Of a stretch of 64,000 nt of DNA, positions 7,795 through 17,093 are shown one piece after another. Under the pieces are notes generated by a model, which did no database searches, had not been told where the DNA came from, and saw nothing but the letters and a program-made list of their open reading frames with translations. Source of the DNA: JAPOXR01 sp964291445 (GTDB lineage Bacteria > Pseudomonadota > Alphaproteobacteria > Rhodobacterales > Rhodobacteraceae); contig OZ219862.1 in the NCBI GenBank assembly GCA_964291445.2, positions 992,001-1,056,000 of the forward strand, read 5' to 3'. The stretch's first letter is position 1, and each line of letters starts with the position of its first letter. The translations under genes and the position numbers were made by a program.

Positions 7795-8679
7795 TCATGC
7801 CTTGACCTTGGCCAGGCGGCCCATCAGCCCGGTGGGGCGGACCATCAGCACGAAGATCAGGAGCAGGAACGCGTAGATGTCCTTGTGGCTGCCGGAAATG
7901 TAGGCAGCGCCGAGCGTCTCGAATACGCCGACCAGCAGGCCGCCGAGAATGGCGCCTGGCAGTGAGCCGAAACCGCCGACGACAGCGGCGGCAAAGGCCT
8001 TGATCAACATGAGATATCCCATCTCGACCTGGACATAGTTGATTGGACCGATCAGGACGCCGCCCACCGCGGCCAGCCCGCAGGCCAGCCCGAATATGAG
8101 CGAAATCATCAGCGGGACATTGATCCCCATCAGGTAGGCAATGTCCTTGTCGGCGGCGACGGCGCGGATGGCCAACCCGGTCTTGGTGTGCTGCAACAGC
8201 AGGTGCAACCCGGCCATCAGCGCCACCGAGACGATCAGGATCCACAGATAGGAGCGCGGCAGGGTGATGCCGCCAACGGCGATCGGAGTCCCGAACTGCA
8301 CGCCCATCGAATGGCCTTCGGCGCCCCAGATCAGGAAGGCGACATTCTGCAGGATGATCGCCATGCCGAACCCGCAGATGATCATGCCCATGCCGGCCAC
8401 GGTATAACCGCCGCCCTGGCTGGTCAGTCGCCGGTAGAAGACGCGCTCGATCACCACGCCCATGATCCCGGTGATGATCAGCGCCAGGAACAGGGTGATG
8501 GGATAGGAGATGCCGAAACCGCCATAGAGCACCAGGCCGAAAAAGGCGCCGAACATGAAGAACTCGCCATGGGCGAAATGCACGATGTCGAGCCCGGAAT
8601 AGATCAGCGAAATGCCAAGCGCCACCAGCCCGTAGACCAGCCCGATTGACAGGCCGACAACAATGAAATCCATCAGCAT
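7795..8679 (-). CDS. livH: HAAT-type ABC transporter permease LivH
   Basis: A 294-residue hydrophobic permease with the LivH N-terminus GLSIGLVYGLVALGISLIYS, followed by VHFAHGEFFMFGAF and, towards the end, AFAAAVVGGFGSLPGAILGG. About eight membrane segments are expected. It pairs with LivM. The ATG at 8679 has GAGGTGAT upstream and lies 12 bp after the livF stop; the binding-protein gene follows 32 bp downstream. Confidence 0.93.
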   Translation of the reverse strand: MLMDFIVVGLSIGLVYGLVALGISLIYSGLDIVHFAHGEFFMFGAFFGLVLYGGFGISYPITLFLALIITGIMGVVIERVFYRRLTSQGGGYTVAGMGMIICGFGMAIILQNVAFLIWGAEGHSMGVQFGTPIAVGGITLPRSYLWILIVSVALMAGLHLLLQHTKTGLAIRAVAADKDIAYLMGINVPLMISLIFGLACGLAAVGGVLIGPINYVQVEMGYLMLIKAFAAAVVGGFGSLPGAILGGLLVGVFETLGAAYISGSHKDIYAFLLLIFVLMVRPTGLMGRLAKVKA

Positions 8680-8691
8680 CTCGGTATCACC

Positions 8692-9423
8692 TCACGCATT
8701 TGCGACCTCGGCAACCGTGCCGCCCAGATAGGCATGGCGCACCTTGTCGTCGTGGATCATGTCCTCGGCCTCGCCCTCGATATGGATGCGACCGTCATGG
8801 ATGACATATCCGTAGCTTGCCAGCAACAGCGCCATGCGGACATTCTGCTCGACGATGAGGATCGTCATGCCCAATTCCTTGCGGATGCGGTTGATCTGCT
8901 TGAAGATATCCATCACCACCAATGGCGCCAGCGCCGCCGAGGGTTCGTCCAGCATCACCATCTTCGGCGCCGCCATCAGGCCGCGCCCGATGACAAGCAT
9001 CTGCACCTGCCCTCCGGACAACAGCCCCGACATCTGCTTGCGGCGCTCCTTCAGGATCGGAAAGAACGAGTAGACCTTGTCCAGATCTTCCCGCACTGCC
9101 GCCTTGTCGCTGCGGGAATAGGCACCCAGCATCAGGTTGTCCTCGACGGTCATGCCCGGATAGCTGTCCTTGCCCTGGGTGACCTGCACCAGGCCGGCGC
9201 GCACGATCTCGTGTGGGCGGGCGGCATGGATGGGCTGGCCATCGAACAGGATCTCGCCGCTCCAGACCGGGAGTATGCCGGAGATGGCCTTGAGGAGAGT
9301 CGACTTGCCGGTGCCGTTGCCGCCGAGCAACGCGACGATGCCCTGCGCATCGACCTTCATGTCGATGCCACGCAGGATCTTCAGCTTGCCGTAGCCGGTT
9401 TCGACGCCGCGGATTTCGAGCAA
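8692..9423 (-). CDS. livF: HAAT-type ABC transporter ATP-binding protein LivF
   Basis: The 243-residue second ATPase of the importer. Walker A is GGNGTGKST (note the N in place of P/A), the signature LSGGQVQ, Walker B MVMLDEPSAALAP; VEQNVRMALLLASYGYVIHDG is the LivF H-loop region. The initiation codon is TTG behind a long AGGAGAGGGGGGAGA ribosome binding site. It is the first transporter gene of the operon, 162 bp after the TIM-barrel isomerase, the largest gap within the operon, so a secondary promoter there is possible. Confidence 0.93.
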   Translation of the reverse strand: MLEIRGVETGYGKLKILRGIDMKVDAQGIVALLGGNGTGKSTLLKAISGILPVWSGEILFDGQPIHAARPHEIVRAGLVQVTQGKDSYPGMTVEDNLMLGAYSRSDKAAVREDLDKVYSFFPILKERRKQMSGLLSGGQVQMLVIGRGLMAAPKMVMLDEPSAALAPLVVMDIFKQINRIRKELGMTILIVEQNVRMALLLASYGYVIHDGRIHIEGEAEDMIHDDKVRHAYLGGTVAEVANA

Positions 9424-9585
9424 TCTCCCCCCTCTCCTGACATTTGTCGGGCCGTCAGACCCTGCGTCCGCAGATCGCTCACGTCAATGCGCTGGATCGC
9501 GGCCGGAGTGCCATAGCATGATTGCCGTGGATCATGCATGTCGATTCTTGGACCTGATGCATCAATTGCCGCGATGTCCATCAGC

Positions 9586-10416
9586 TCAGACGCATTCCGC
9601 TGCCCGCCTGACGATCTCCGACACCACCTCGTCCGGCGGGCGCGTCCACCAGCGACGCTGCGAGAATATCTCGATCTCGACCGGGCCGGCGAACCCGGCC
9701 TCCTCCACCGCCCGCCGGATGGCCCGGTTGTCGATAATGCCGTCGCCAGGCATGCCCCGGTCGAGGCGCAGATCACCGGTGTCGGCAAGCCAGTCCGAGA
9801 CGTGGAAGTGGCGCAGGCGGGGTGCGGCCCGACATATATTGTCCGGCAGATCGAGATCCCACCACAGCGCATAGGTGTCGAGCGCCAGGCCGGTTGCATC
9901 ATCGGCATCGAGCTCGTCGAGAAAATCGCAACCCGCCGACAGTGTCGAGATCACCGAGCGGGACCCGCAGACCATGGGGTGCAGCGGCTCGAGAACGAGG
10001 CGAACGCCCGCCGATCGGGCATCGGGCACGGTGCTGGCAATTCCCTCCAGCGCCCGCTTGCGGGCCGAAACAAGATCGGTCTCCCCCGCACCCAGGCCAC
10101 CGGTCAGCATCAGCAGGCTCCCGATGCCAAGCTCCACGCAGTATTCGATGCGGCGGCGAGTCACCTGGATCTGCGATGCACGCTCGGCGGCATCGCCGGT
10201 CGCCATGGTGCCGCCAACACAGAGCGCAACCGGCCTGACCTGCGTGTCCGACAGGGCTCGTCGTGCCGCCGCCACGCCAATCTCGTCAAGTTTCTCGTGC
10301 CAGATTGCGGTCATTGGCACGCCATGGCGGGCCAGGCATTCAAGGCCATCGGCGAATCCGCACTGCATCAGGGTGACCTGGTGGATGCACAATCTTTCGA
10401 GCGGAACCCCGTCCAT
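9586..10416 (-). CDS. Sugar phosphate isomerase/epimerase-like TIM-barrel protein
   Basis: A 276-residue xylose-isomerase-like TIM barrel. Predicted metal ligands are the Glu in LVLEPLHP, the Asp in LALDTYALWWD, the His in RHFHVSDW and the Glu near the end in PVEIEIFS, a pattern of hydroxypyruvate isomerases, inosose isomerases/dehydratases and C-glycoside-processing enzymes. Its ATG overlaps the upstream SDR stop by one base. Presence next to a Gfo/Idh/MocA oxidoreductase is a pairing known from polyol, inositol and glycoside catabolism. The exact reaction is not readable. Confidence 0.85.
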   Translation of the reverse strand: MDGVPLERLCIHQVTLMQCGFADGLECLARHGVPMTAIWHEKLDEIGVAAARRALSDTQVRPVALCVGGTMATGDAAERASQIQVTRRRIEYCVELGIGSLLMLTGGLGAGETDLVSARKRALEGIASTVPDARSAGVRLVLEPLHPMVCGSRSVISTLSAGCDFLDELDADDATGLALDTYALWWDLDLPDNICRAAPRLRHFHVSDWLADTGDLRLDRGMPGDGIIDNRAIRRAVEEAGFAGPVEIEIFSQRRWWTRPPDEVVSEIVRRAAECV

Positions 10417-11147
10417 CAGTAGGTTGCCCGCCCGCCGGTGACATCAAAGACCTGTCCGGTGGTGAAGGAACAGCGCGGGCTGGCGACCCAGGCGGTCATG
10501 TCGGCCACTTCGCCGGGCGTGCACAGCCGGTTCATGGGAATGCGGCCGCGCTTGTCGGCGATGTAGTCCGGGCTCATCTGCTGCAGCAGGTCGGTTTCCG
10601 TCATCACCGGCGCCACGCAATTGACCGTGATCTCCGAGGGCAGCAATTCCCGGGCCAGCCCCTTGACGAATCCGATCACGCCGGATTTGGCGGCGCCGTA
10701 GGCGCAGGCCCCCGGATTGCCCTCCTTCCCGGCGACCGAGGAGATGGCGATGATCCGCCCGGTGCCGCGATCGCGCATATGCGGCAGGACGGCGCGTGCC
10801 GACAGGAACACGCCGGTCAGGTCGATGTCGAGCACCGCCTGCCATTCCTCCAGCGTATAGTCCCAGGCCGGCTTGGTCGGGCCGTTGATTCCGGCATTGG
10901 CGACGAGGATGTCGACATGCCCCAGCGCCGCGAGCGACGAACTGAATCCGGCCGAGACCGAGGCAGCATTCGCCACATCGACCTGTGCCAGGTGGGCAAG
11001 GGCGGGATTGTCGGCGGCACTGGCGGGCTCGATGTCCCACCCGGACACGGCCACGCCGAGCTCGCTGAAGCGCTGGCTGATCGCCAGCCCGATGCCGCGC
11101 CTGGCCCCGGTGACGATCGCGGCCCTGCCTGCCAGCTCCTGGCTCAT
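10416..11147 (-). CDS. Short-chain dehydrogenase/reductase (classical SDR)
   Basis: A 243-residue Rossmann oxidoreductase. It has the nucleotide motif TGARRGIG, the VANAG motif, the catalytic Ser in ISSVAGKEG, and the YGAAK form of YxxxK; the tail FDVTGGRATY is typical of FabG-like SDRs. It probably interconverts a hydroxy and a keto group on a CoA-linked or free intermediate. The ATG at 11147 opens directly on the fold; a GTG at 11156 abutting the MaoC stop is an alternative. It overlaps the isomerase start by one base. Confidence 0.9.
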   Translation of the reverse strand: MSQELAGRAAIVTGARRGIGLAISQRFSELGVAVSGWDIEPASAADNPALAHLAQVDVANAASVSAGFSSSLAALGHVDILVANAGINGPTKPAWDYTLEEWQAVLDIDLTGVFLSARAVLPHMRDRGTGRIIAISSVAGKEGNPGACAYGAAKSGVIGFVKGLARELLPSEITVNCVAPVMTETDLLQQMSPDYIADKRGRIPMNRLCTPGEVADMTAWVASPRCSFTTGQVFDVTGGRATY

Positions 11148-11156
11148 GGCGGGCAC

Positions 11157-11588
11157 TCAGTCATTCGGCACCCATTTCAGGATGTGCTGCCCGACCGTGG
11201 TCAGCACGCCGTCCTGGTTGCTGATGCGGATATCTGCCGTCGACCGCCTGCGCTCGAGGTCGATGGCGGTGAATTCGTACTCGACCGTTATGGTGTCGCC
11301 CAGGAATACCGGCTTGAGAAACCGGATGCGATCGTAGCCGAGTGAAACCGGCGTCTCCTCCGCCCCGCGGGTATGGGCGATGGCCATGGTCGACACCGTC
11401 GACATGAAACCGACCAGCAGCGCCCCATGCGCCATCAGTCGGCCGTAGCAGGACCGTTCCATGTAGGCCCTGTTGACATGGTTGGGTGAGAAATCGCCGG
11501 TAATCCCGGCGAACATGTAGACATCGGTCTCCGACACGGTCTTGGAAAAGCTGGCCCCGGCGCCGATCCTGACATGAAATCCTGACAT
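11157..11588 (-). CDS. MaoC-family hot-dog hydratase/dehydratase
   Basis: A 143-residue single hot-dog protein of the MaoC type. The segment DVYMFAGITGDFSPNHVNRAYM carries the Asp/His pair of the hydratase motif, followed by RLMAHGALLVGFMSTV. MaoC-like enzymes hydrate enoyl-CoA thioesters, which fits the adjacent acyl-CoA dehydrogenase and SDR as a beta-oxidation-like set. The ATG has GAGGGA at good spacing; an alternative TTG at 11600 would overlap the upstream stop codon. Confidence 0.88.
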   Translation of the reverse strand: MSGFHVRIGAGASFSKTVSETDVYMFAGITGDFSPNHVNRAYMERSCYGRLMAHGALLVGFMSTVSTMAIAHTRGAEETPVSLGYDRIRFLKPVFLGDTITVEYEFTAIDLERRRSTADIRISNQDGVLTTVGQHILKWVPND

Positions 11589-11596
11589 CTCGTCCC

Positions 11597-12649
11597 TCAA
11601 TGTTCTTGGCCGCCACCGCCGATGTCGATCCGGCTCCCGCAGCTAGCCGATTCCAGCACTGCAAGCGTGACTCTCAGGGTTCCGGTGGCATCGGCGGCCG
11701 AAATGACCGGCTCTGCCCGCCCGGCAATGATCTCGGCAAAATGCTCGACCTGGCGGATGAAGGCATCGCCGAGCTCGAGCGGGAGGTCACGGGAGGATTT
11801 CGGGGTGACCCAGCTTGCCGGCTCTCCATCCGAAGTCCATAGCCGCAAATTCGGAAACTCCAGGGCGCCCCGGGTTCCGGAGAAGGTGATGCAGTTCTGA
11901 CCATTGCGCGGGTAGGCCGGGTTTTCGCCGGTGGCCATTTCCCAGGCCCAGGGCGAATCGGCCTGGTCGGACATGACGAAGGCGCCGACCGCACCGTTCT
12001 CGAACTGGATTGCGAAGGCCGCGACATCCTCCTTCTCGAAGCCTTGCACCGGGTTGCCCGCCAGGCCGGTGACCGACCTGATCTCGCCGGCGACATGGCG
12101 AAGATAGTCGATTTCGTGCACAAGGTTGGTCAATACCGGGCCGGCTGGCGGGCGCTTGCGCCAATCCGGTGCGTAATAGCGATCCGGCTTGCGCACGCTC
12201 CACTGGCCGGAAACCGTGACCAGCTGGCCCAGCGAGCCACCGACCACGATCTCCCTTGCCCTGGCCACATGCGGATAGTAGCGCCGATGATGACCCACCA
12301 GAACCTCGAGGCCCCGCTCGCCAGCCGCCCGGGAAATCTCTTCCGCCTCGGTGACGGTCGCCGCAATCGGCTTCTCGATCAACAGGTGGCAGCCAGCATC
12401 AAGCGCGGTCAGCGCCGGCTCCAGGTGATGCTCGGTCGGCGTGGCGATGATGACGCCGGACGGCGTGATGTCACGCAGCATGTTGCCGGCATCCGGGTAA
12501 TGTCGCACGCCGTGCCGGGCGGCAATCTCCGCGGCACCGGGACAGGGATCGGCGATGGCAGCCAGCTGGGCCGACTCCGACATCGAGATCGCGTCCAGGT
12601 GGCGCTTGCCAATGGCACCCGCCCCGATCAGTGCGATGCGCTCAGCCAT
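11597..12649 (-). CDS. Gfo/Idh/MocA-family oxidoreductase
   Basis: A 350-residue NAD(P)-dependent oxidoreductase with the N-terminal Rossmann motif GAGAIGKRH (residues 8-16), the family's LLIEKPIA motif (catalytic-site Lys, about residue 98) and the C-terminal alpha/beta domain. Members oxidise sugars, inositols, glycosides or related polyols. It overlaps the CoA-transferase gene by 8 bp. Within this operon it suggests that part of the substrate, or a released moiety, is a polyol or carbohydrate; that is inference. Confidence 0.9.
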   Translation of the reverse strand: MAERIALIGAGAIGKRHLDAISMSESAQLAAIADPCPGAAEIAARHGVRHYPDAGNMLRDITPSGVIIATPTEHHLEPALTALDAGCHLLIEKPIAATVTEAEEISRAAGERGLEVLVGHHRRYYPHVARAREIVVGGSLGQLVTVSGQWSVRKPDRYYAPDWRKRPPAGPVLTNLVHEIDYLRHVAGEIRSVTGLAGNPVQGFEKEDVAAFAIQFENGAVGAFVMSDQADSPWAWEMATGENPAYPRNGQNCITFSGTRGALEFPNLRLWTSDGEPASWVTPKSSRDLPLELGDAFIRQVEHFAEIIAGRAEPVISAADATGTLRVTLAVLESASCGSRIDIGGGGQEH

Positions 12650-14192
12650 CGGCGTCCATCCGCCGGCAATCGAGGAAGAACTCGCTCTTCATCACCTGCG
12701 GTGCCTCCTTCATGACCGGCAGGAATCCCATGCATTCAACCACGTCGCGGCCGACTTCGAGTCCGGGCGCAATCTCGGTCAGATGCAGCCCGTCCGGGCA
12801 AAGCTCGAAGACGCAGCGCTCCGTTACATAAAGGATGGTCTGCCCCTGCGACAATGCCTGCGCGCCGGAGAAGGTAATCTGTTCGACCCTGCCGACCATC
12901 TTGCGAACCTGTCCCGGTTGTTCGATCCGCAACCTGCCGTCGCCGGAGGCGATCCTGGCGCCCCGGGCATCGAAGGTGCCGCAGAAGACGACCTTGCGAG
13001 CGTTCTGCGCAATGTCGACGAAGCCGCCCGGACCCACGGTCAGCCCACCGAGCTTCGAGACATTGACATTGCCGGCACCGTCGATCTCGCCAAATCCCAG
13101 GAAGGCAATATCCAGCCCGCCACCCGAATAGAAATCGAACTGGGCCGGGCCATCGATCATGCAGCTGGGATTGCGGGCATAGCCGAACAGGGTGCCGGTG
13201 AGGAGCGTGCCACCATAGGTGCCGTGCTCGATGGTCTGGTAGTATCGGTCCTGTTCGCCGCGGCTGGCAACGATGCTGGCAACCTCGTCCGGAATGCCGA
13301 ACCCGTAATTGATCACCGCACCGTCTCGCAACTCCTCATGGGCGCGCCGGGCAATGATCTGGCGAATGGAAAATTCGGGCGGTGGCGGTGGTGGCTCTTC
13401 GGCGCGCTGCTCGCCGGAGATGGCCGGATCGTAGACCAAATCGTAGCCCTGGCGCTGGTCGGGATCGACGATGATGGCGTCGACCAGCGCCGAGGGTATG
13501 CGCACCGAACGGGCACCGAGTGCATTGCGGGGCACCCGCTTGCGCACCTGGAAGATGACGGTGCCGCCGGAACTCCTGGCCGCCGCCGCCATGGCGTAGA
13601 TGTCGACATTCGCCGGCTCCTGGTCGAGGCTGATATTGCCGTCCTCGTCGGCGATCGAACCCTTCAGCAATGCGACATCCACCGGGTAGGGCAGGTAGCG
13701 CAGGAATGTCCGGCCATCGATCTCGATCCGCTCGACCAGATCTTCCGTGGCGGCGGCGTTCATCTTGCCGCCATCGATGTCGGGGTCGACGAAAGTGCCG
13801 AGGCCAACATGGGTAATGAGTCCCGGCCGTCTGGCCGCGATCTCGCGCATCAGCTGCATGGTCACACCGGATGGCATCACATAGGCCTCGATCTGGCCGC
13901 TGCGGGCCATCTCCTGCATGCGCGGCGACCAGACCCAGTGTCCGCCGATCACCCGCCTGGTCATCCCCGGATGGGCAAACCTGTTCACCCCCCTTTCGCC
14001 CCGGTCGCCGATGCCCAGCGCGTGAACCACCGTCAGTTCGCGAGGGTGGCCTTCATCAAGGAAGCGCTTCTCGACCGCGGCGTGCAGCAGGCTTGCCTCG
14101 ACCAACCCACCGCCGCCGCCGATCAGGCCCACCGTGGCACCGTCCGGAATCAGGCCGGCAACCTCGCCGATGTCAGTGAACTTGCTTTTCAT
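12642..14192 (-). CDS. Acetate/3-oxoacid-type CoA-transferase (fused alpha-beta)
   Basis: A 516-residue family I CoA-transferase with alpha and beta halves in one chain, joined near the Pro-rich stretch EEPPPPPPEF (about residue 265). The N-terminal half has the glycine loop GLIGGGGGLVEAS and the C-terminal half has TIEHGTYGG, whose Glu is expected to form the glutamyl-CoA intermediate. It activates an organic acid by transfer of CoA, the probable entry step for the acyl-CoA dehydrogenase encoded just upstream. An eye-catching open frame runs antisense across it but shows no protein features. Confidence 0.9.
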   Translation of the reverse strand: MKSKFTDIGEVAGLIPDGATVGLIGGGGGLVEASLLHAAVEKRFLDEGHPRELTVVHALGIGDRGERGVNRFAHPGMTRRVIGGHWVWSPRMQEMARSGQIEAYVMPSGVTMQLMREIAARRPGLITHVGLGTFVDPDIDGGKMNAAATEDLVERIEIDGRTFLRYLPYPVDVALLKGSIADEDGNISLDQEPANVDIYAMAAAARSSGGTVIFQVRKRVPRNALGARSVRIPSALVDAIIVDPDQRQGYDLVYDPAISGEQRAEEPPPPPPEFSIRQIIARRAHEELRDGAVINYGFGIPDEVASIVASRGEQDRYYQTIEHGTYGGTLLTGTLFGYARNPSCMIDGPAQFDFYSGGGLDIAFLGFGEIDGAGNVNVSKLGGLTVGPGGFVDIAQNARKVVFCGTFDARGARIASGDGRLRIEQPGQVRKMVGRVEQITFSGAQALSQGQTILYVTERCVFELCPDGLHLTEIAPGLEVGRDVVECMGFLPVMKEAPQVMKSEFFLDCRRMDADG

Positions 14193-14195
14193 GGG

Positions 14196-15365
14196 TCATG
14201 CCGGGCTCTTGTAGGCATCGTCGCCGGCCAGCAGGTTGCCGGCGATGACATTGCGGTGGATTTCCGAGGTGCCGTCAAAGATGCGATAGACCCTGGCGTC
14301 GCGGTAGAGGCGCTCGACCACCAGCTCCTTGCTGTAGCCGGAGCCGCCGAAGATCTGCACCGCCCGGTCGGCAACGCGGCCGAGTGTTTCGGATGCCTGC
14401 AGTTTCACCGCCGAAATCTGCGTTCTGGCCTGGCTGCCCCGGTCCAGCAGCCAGGCAGCCTGCCAGAGCGCCAGCCGGGCCGCACTGATCTCGACCGCGC
14501 TGTCGGCGAGCATCCGGCCGACCGACTGGAAACTGCCGATCGACTGCCCGAACTGGCGGCGCGACCGGGCGTGTTCGACGGCCATGTCCAGCAGCATCGC
14601 CGCCTTGCCGATGGCCCTCGCCCCGATTTGCGCCAGGCGCACGCGCCCGAGGGTGGCAAGCGCCAGCTTCAGGCCGCCGCCCTCCTCGCCCAGCAAATGT
14701 TCCGGCCCCAGCATGACGTCCTCGAATCCCAATTCGGCATGGCTGGTGCCACGCAACCCCATCATCGGCACGTCCGGCCCGACATGCACTCCCGGCATCC
14801 CGCGCTCGACAATGAAGGTCGAAATGCCCCTTGTCCCGGCACCGGGGTCGGTCACGGCGGTGACCACGAAAAAGTCGGAATAATGCGCATCCGAGATGAA
14901 CTGCTTGCGACCTGTCAGCGACCAGCCATCACCGCTGGGTGTTGCCCGGCTGCGGATGGCGGCGGCATCGGAGCCGGCTTCGGCCTCGGTAAAGGCAATG
15001 GAAAACGTCCGGTCGCCGCGGATGGCAGGAGCCAGCCAGCGTTGCTGTTGCGTCTCCCCTCCGGCCAGCAGGATGTCATAGACATTGCCGAAGGCGCGGC
15101 GGGCCAGGATGTCGGTGGTGCGTCCGAATTCCTCCTCGACGAGCATCCAGTCCATGGTCGACAGGCCGCCGCCGCCCAGCTCCTCCGGCATGTTCATGGC
15201 ATAAAATCCGGCCGCCCGGGACTTGGCCCGGATCGTATCGGCAATTCCGGCCTCCAGCCGTCCCGACTCCTCGACCGACTGCTCCAGCGGGCGCAGTTCG
15301 GCATCGACAAACCGTCGGACGGTGCGAACCAGCAAACGCTGCTCGTCACTGAGGCCGAAATCCAT
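14196..15365 (-). CDS. Acyl-CoA dehydrogenase
   Basis: A 389-residue flavoprotein of the acyl-CoA dehydrogenase family. The N-terminal helical domain is followed by FSIAFTEAEAGSDAAAIRS (FAD/substrate motif), the middle beta domain, and a C-terminal QIFGGSGYSKELVVERLYRD segment. The YRDARVYRIFDGTSEIHRN stretch matches the region of the catalytic Glu in short-chain members. It introduces a 2,3-double bond in an acyl-CoA and passes electrons to ETF. The ATG overlaps the SDR stop by one base (TGATG). Confidence 0.93.
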   Translation of the reverse strand: MDFGLSDEQRLLVRTVRRFVDAELRPLEQSVEESGRLEAGIADTIRAKSRAAGFYAMNMPEELGGGGLSTMDWMLVEEEFGRTTDILARRAFGNVYDILLAGGETQQQRWLAPAIRGDRTFSIAFTEAEAGSDAAAIRSRATPSGDGWSLTGRKQFISDAHYSDFFVVTAVTDPGAGTRGISTFIVERGMPGVHVGPDVPMMGLRGTSHAELGFEDVMLGPEHLLGEEGGGLKLALATLGRVRLAQIGARAIGKAAMLLDMAVEHARSRRQFGQSIGSFQSVGRMLADSAVEISAARLALWQAAWLLDRGSQARTQISAVKLQASETLGRVADRAVQIFGGSGYSKELVVERLYRDARVYRIFDGTSEIHRNVIAGNLLAGDDAYKSPA

Positions 15366-16144
15366 CAATGGTAGCCCTTGGCCCCGCCGCCATCACAGGC
15401 AATTCCAGTGCCATGGACATGGCGGGCTGCCGGCGAGCAGAGGAAGGTCGCCAATGCCGCCACATCCGCCGGCTGGCCAAGCCTGCGAATGCCCTCGGCC
15501 GCAATCGACTCCGCCTCGATCTGGTCACGGGTCTTGCCCTGCTGTACCGCCCGGTCGGCAAAGATGCCCTCCAGTCTCCCGGTGACTGTCAGCCCCGGAT
15601 GGATCCAGTTCACGTTCACGTCATCCTGCAGCCCCTTGTCGGCCAGCGCCTTGGAAAAATTGGCAAGTGCGGCGTTGACCGCACCACCGACCATGAAATC
15701 GGCGGCCGGGGTTCGGGCAAAACCGCCAACGATGTTGATCACCACCCCCCTGGCCTCGACCAGCGCCGGCCATAGCGCCCGTGACAGCCGCACCGCACCG
15801 TGAAACTTGAGCGCAAAGCCGTCAAGCATCTCCTCGTCCGGCTGGTCGGGAAAGATGCCGCCGCGGGTGGCGCCGGCGGCGTTGACCAGGATGTCGCAGC
15901 GCCCGAACCTGTCGAGCGCGGCACCGGCGGCGGCGTTGCAGCCGTCAAGCATGCGCAAATCGGCGGCATGGGTGCCGGTCTCGCCGCGGCCAAGCCGGGA
16001 GATTTCGCCGGCGGCAGCCTCCAGCCGTCCGACATTGGATGCCGCCAGGAAGACGTTGCACCCGCCCTCGGCCAGTTTGCCGGCAATTGCCCGCCCGATT
16101 CCCCTTGAGCCACCGCTGACAAAGGCGGTCTTGCCCTCAAACAT
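15365..16144 (-). CDS. Atypical SDR-family protein lacking the Ser-Tyr-Lys triad
   Basis: A 259-residue Rossmann protein with a normal dinucleotide motif (SGGSRGIG) and NAAGATRGG. The catalytic Ser region reads INIVGG, and where YxxxK is expected the sequence is DFMVGGAVNAAL, so Ser, Tyr and Lys all appear to be missing by eye alignment. The C-terminus HGTGIACDGG is SDR-like. It may use other residues or bind a CoA intermediate without classical dehydrogenation. The ATG at 16144 lies within the end of the ketopantoate-reductase-like gene (8-bp overlap); a longer in-frame extension is not convincing. Confidence 0.85.
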   Translation of the reverse strand: MFEGKTAFVSGGSRGIGRAIAGKLAEGGCNVFLAASNVGRLEAAAGEISRLGRGETGTHAADLRMLDGCNAAAGAALDRFGRCDILVNAAGATRGGIFPDQPDEEMLDGFALKFHGAVRLSRALWPALVEARGVVINIVGGFARTPAADFMVGGAVNAALANFSKALADKGLQDDVNVNWIHPGLTVTGRLEGIFADRAVQQGKTRDQIEAESIAAEGIRRLGQPADVAALATFLCSPAARHVHGTGIACDGGGAKGYH

Positions 16145-17093
16145 TGTCCTGCCCTTTCCGATTGCGTGTTTCGATTCCCCTGATGATCGCCGCCAGCGTC
16201 TCGAGTGTTGGCGTCGCAACGCCATGCCTGCGCCCCAACTCGATCACCGTGCCGTAGATGAACGCCACCTCGGTCGATCGGCGGTTCAGCAGATCGACGC
16301 AAAGCGAGGATTTGTTGTCGCCGGTGCCGCCGGGCGCGGTGATCATGTTCAACCCCCTGACCACCGCCTCGCGGTCAAGACTGATCCCGGCTGCTGATGC
16401 CACGGCATGGGCTTCATCCAGCGCCCGGAATGCCGTTGCCTTCAGTTCCGGGACCGACAACACCTCGACCGAGGTCATGTCGGTCGCGCCCGAGGCCGCG
16501 CTCATGGCAATATTCCCCAGGAGCTTCTTCCAGATGTCGAGGGTGACATTCTCCGATACATGGGTCTCCAACCCGGCCCCGGTCAAGGCCAGGGCGATGC
16601 GTGCCGCCCGCTCGCTGCTGCCGCCGGACATTTCGCCGATATGCGACGGCACCCGGCTGAAATCGCGGATATGCCCAGGTCCCTCCAGCACCGCGGCCAT
16701 GGCCGTCAGCCCGCCCAGCACATTGCCCTTGCCCACCACCTCGCCGATGATCTCTTCGTTGCCGAGACCGTTCTGGAAGCTCACGCACAAGGCACCGCCG
16801 CCAACCAGGTGACGGATGCCCTCGGCCCCGTCGCGGGTTCCGTGGGACTTGCACTGAAAGAGGATGATGTCGGCATGGCCGATGCCCGATGCGTCGCCGC
16901 GAATCTCCATCTGCACGATTCGTTCGCCACCGAAGCCGCTGATCCTGAGGCCCCGATCCCGCATCGCCGTCACATGTACGGCATTGGTGTCAACCAGGGT
17001 CACTGGCAGACCGCCCTCCTGCAGAATCGAGCCGAACAGCGCGCCCATACCGCCGGCGCCCACGATCACGATTTCCGGTCTCCAGCCCGTCAT
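16137..17093 (-). CDS. 2-dehydropantoate 2-reductase (PanE/ApbA)-family protein
   Basis: The 318-residue protein has the N-terminal Rossmann motif VGAGGMGALFG, the FQCKSHGT loop, the mid-protein QNGLGNEE motif, and LDIWKKLLGNIAMSA with the family's catalytic Lys. Ketopantoate reductase reduces ketopantoate to pantoate with NADPH, but many paralogues act on other 2-oxo acids. Its place inside a long catabolic operon, with ATGA overlap to the upstream hydratase, argues for a reaction on a pathway intermediate rather than coenzyme A synthesis. Confidence 0.9.
   Translation of the reverse strand: MTGWRPEIVIVGAGGMGALFGSILQEGGLPVTLVDTNAVHVTAMRDRGLRISGFGGERIVQMEIRGDASGIGHADIILFQCKSHGTRDGAEGIRHLVGGGALCVSFQNGLGNEEIIGEVVGKGNVLGGLTAMAAVLEGPGHIRDFSRVPSHIGEMSGGSSERAARIALALTGAGLETHVSENVTLDIWKKLLGNIAMSAASGATDMTSVEVLSVPELKATAFRALDEAHAVASAAGISLDREAVVRGLNMITAPGGTGDNKSSLCVDLLNRRSTEVAFIYGTVIELGRRHGVATPTLETLAAIIRGIETRNRKGQDNV

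Noticed and set aside
12555..15374. 939-codon open frame on the plus strand
   Set aside because: It is antisense to the CoA-transferase and acyl-CoA dehydrogenase genes, which have full family motifs; its own translation is His/Ala/Gly-rich with no domain.
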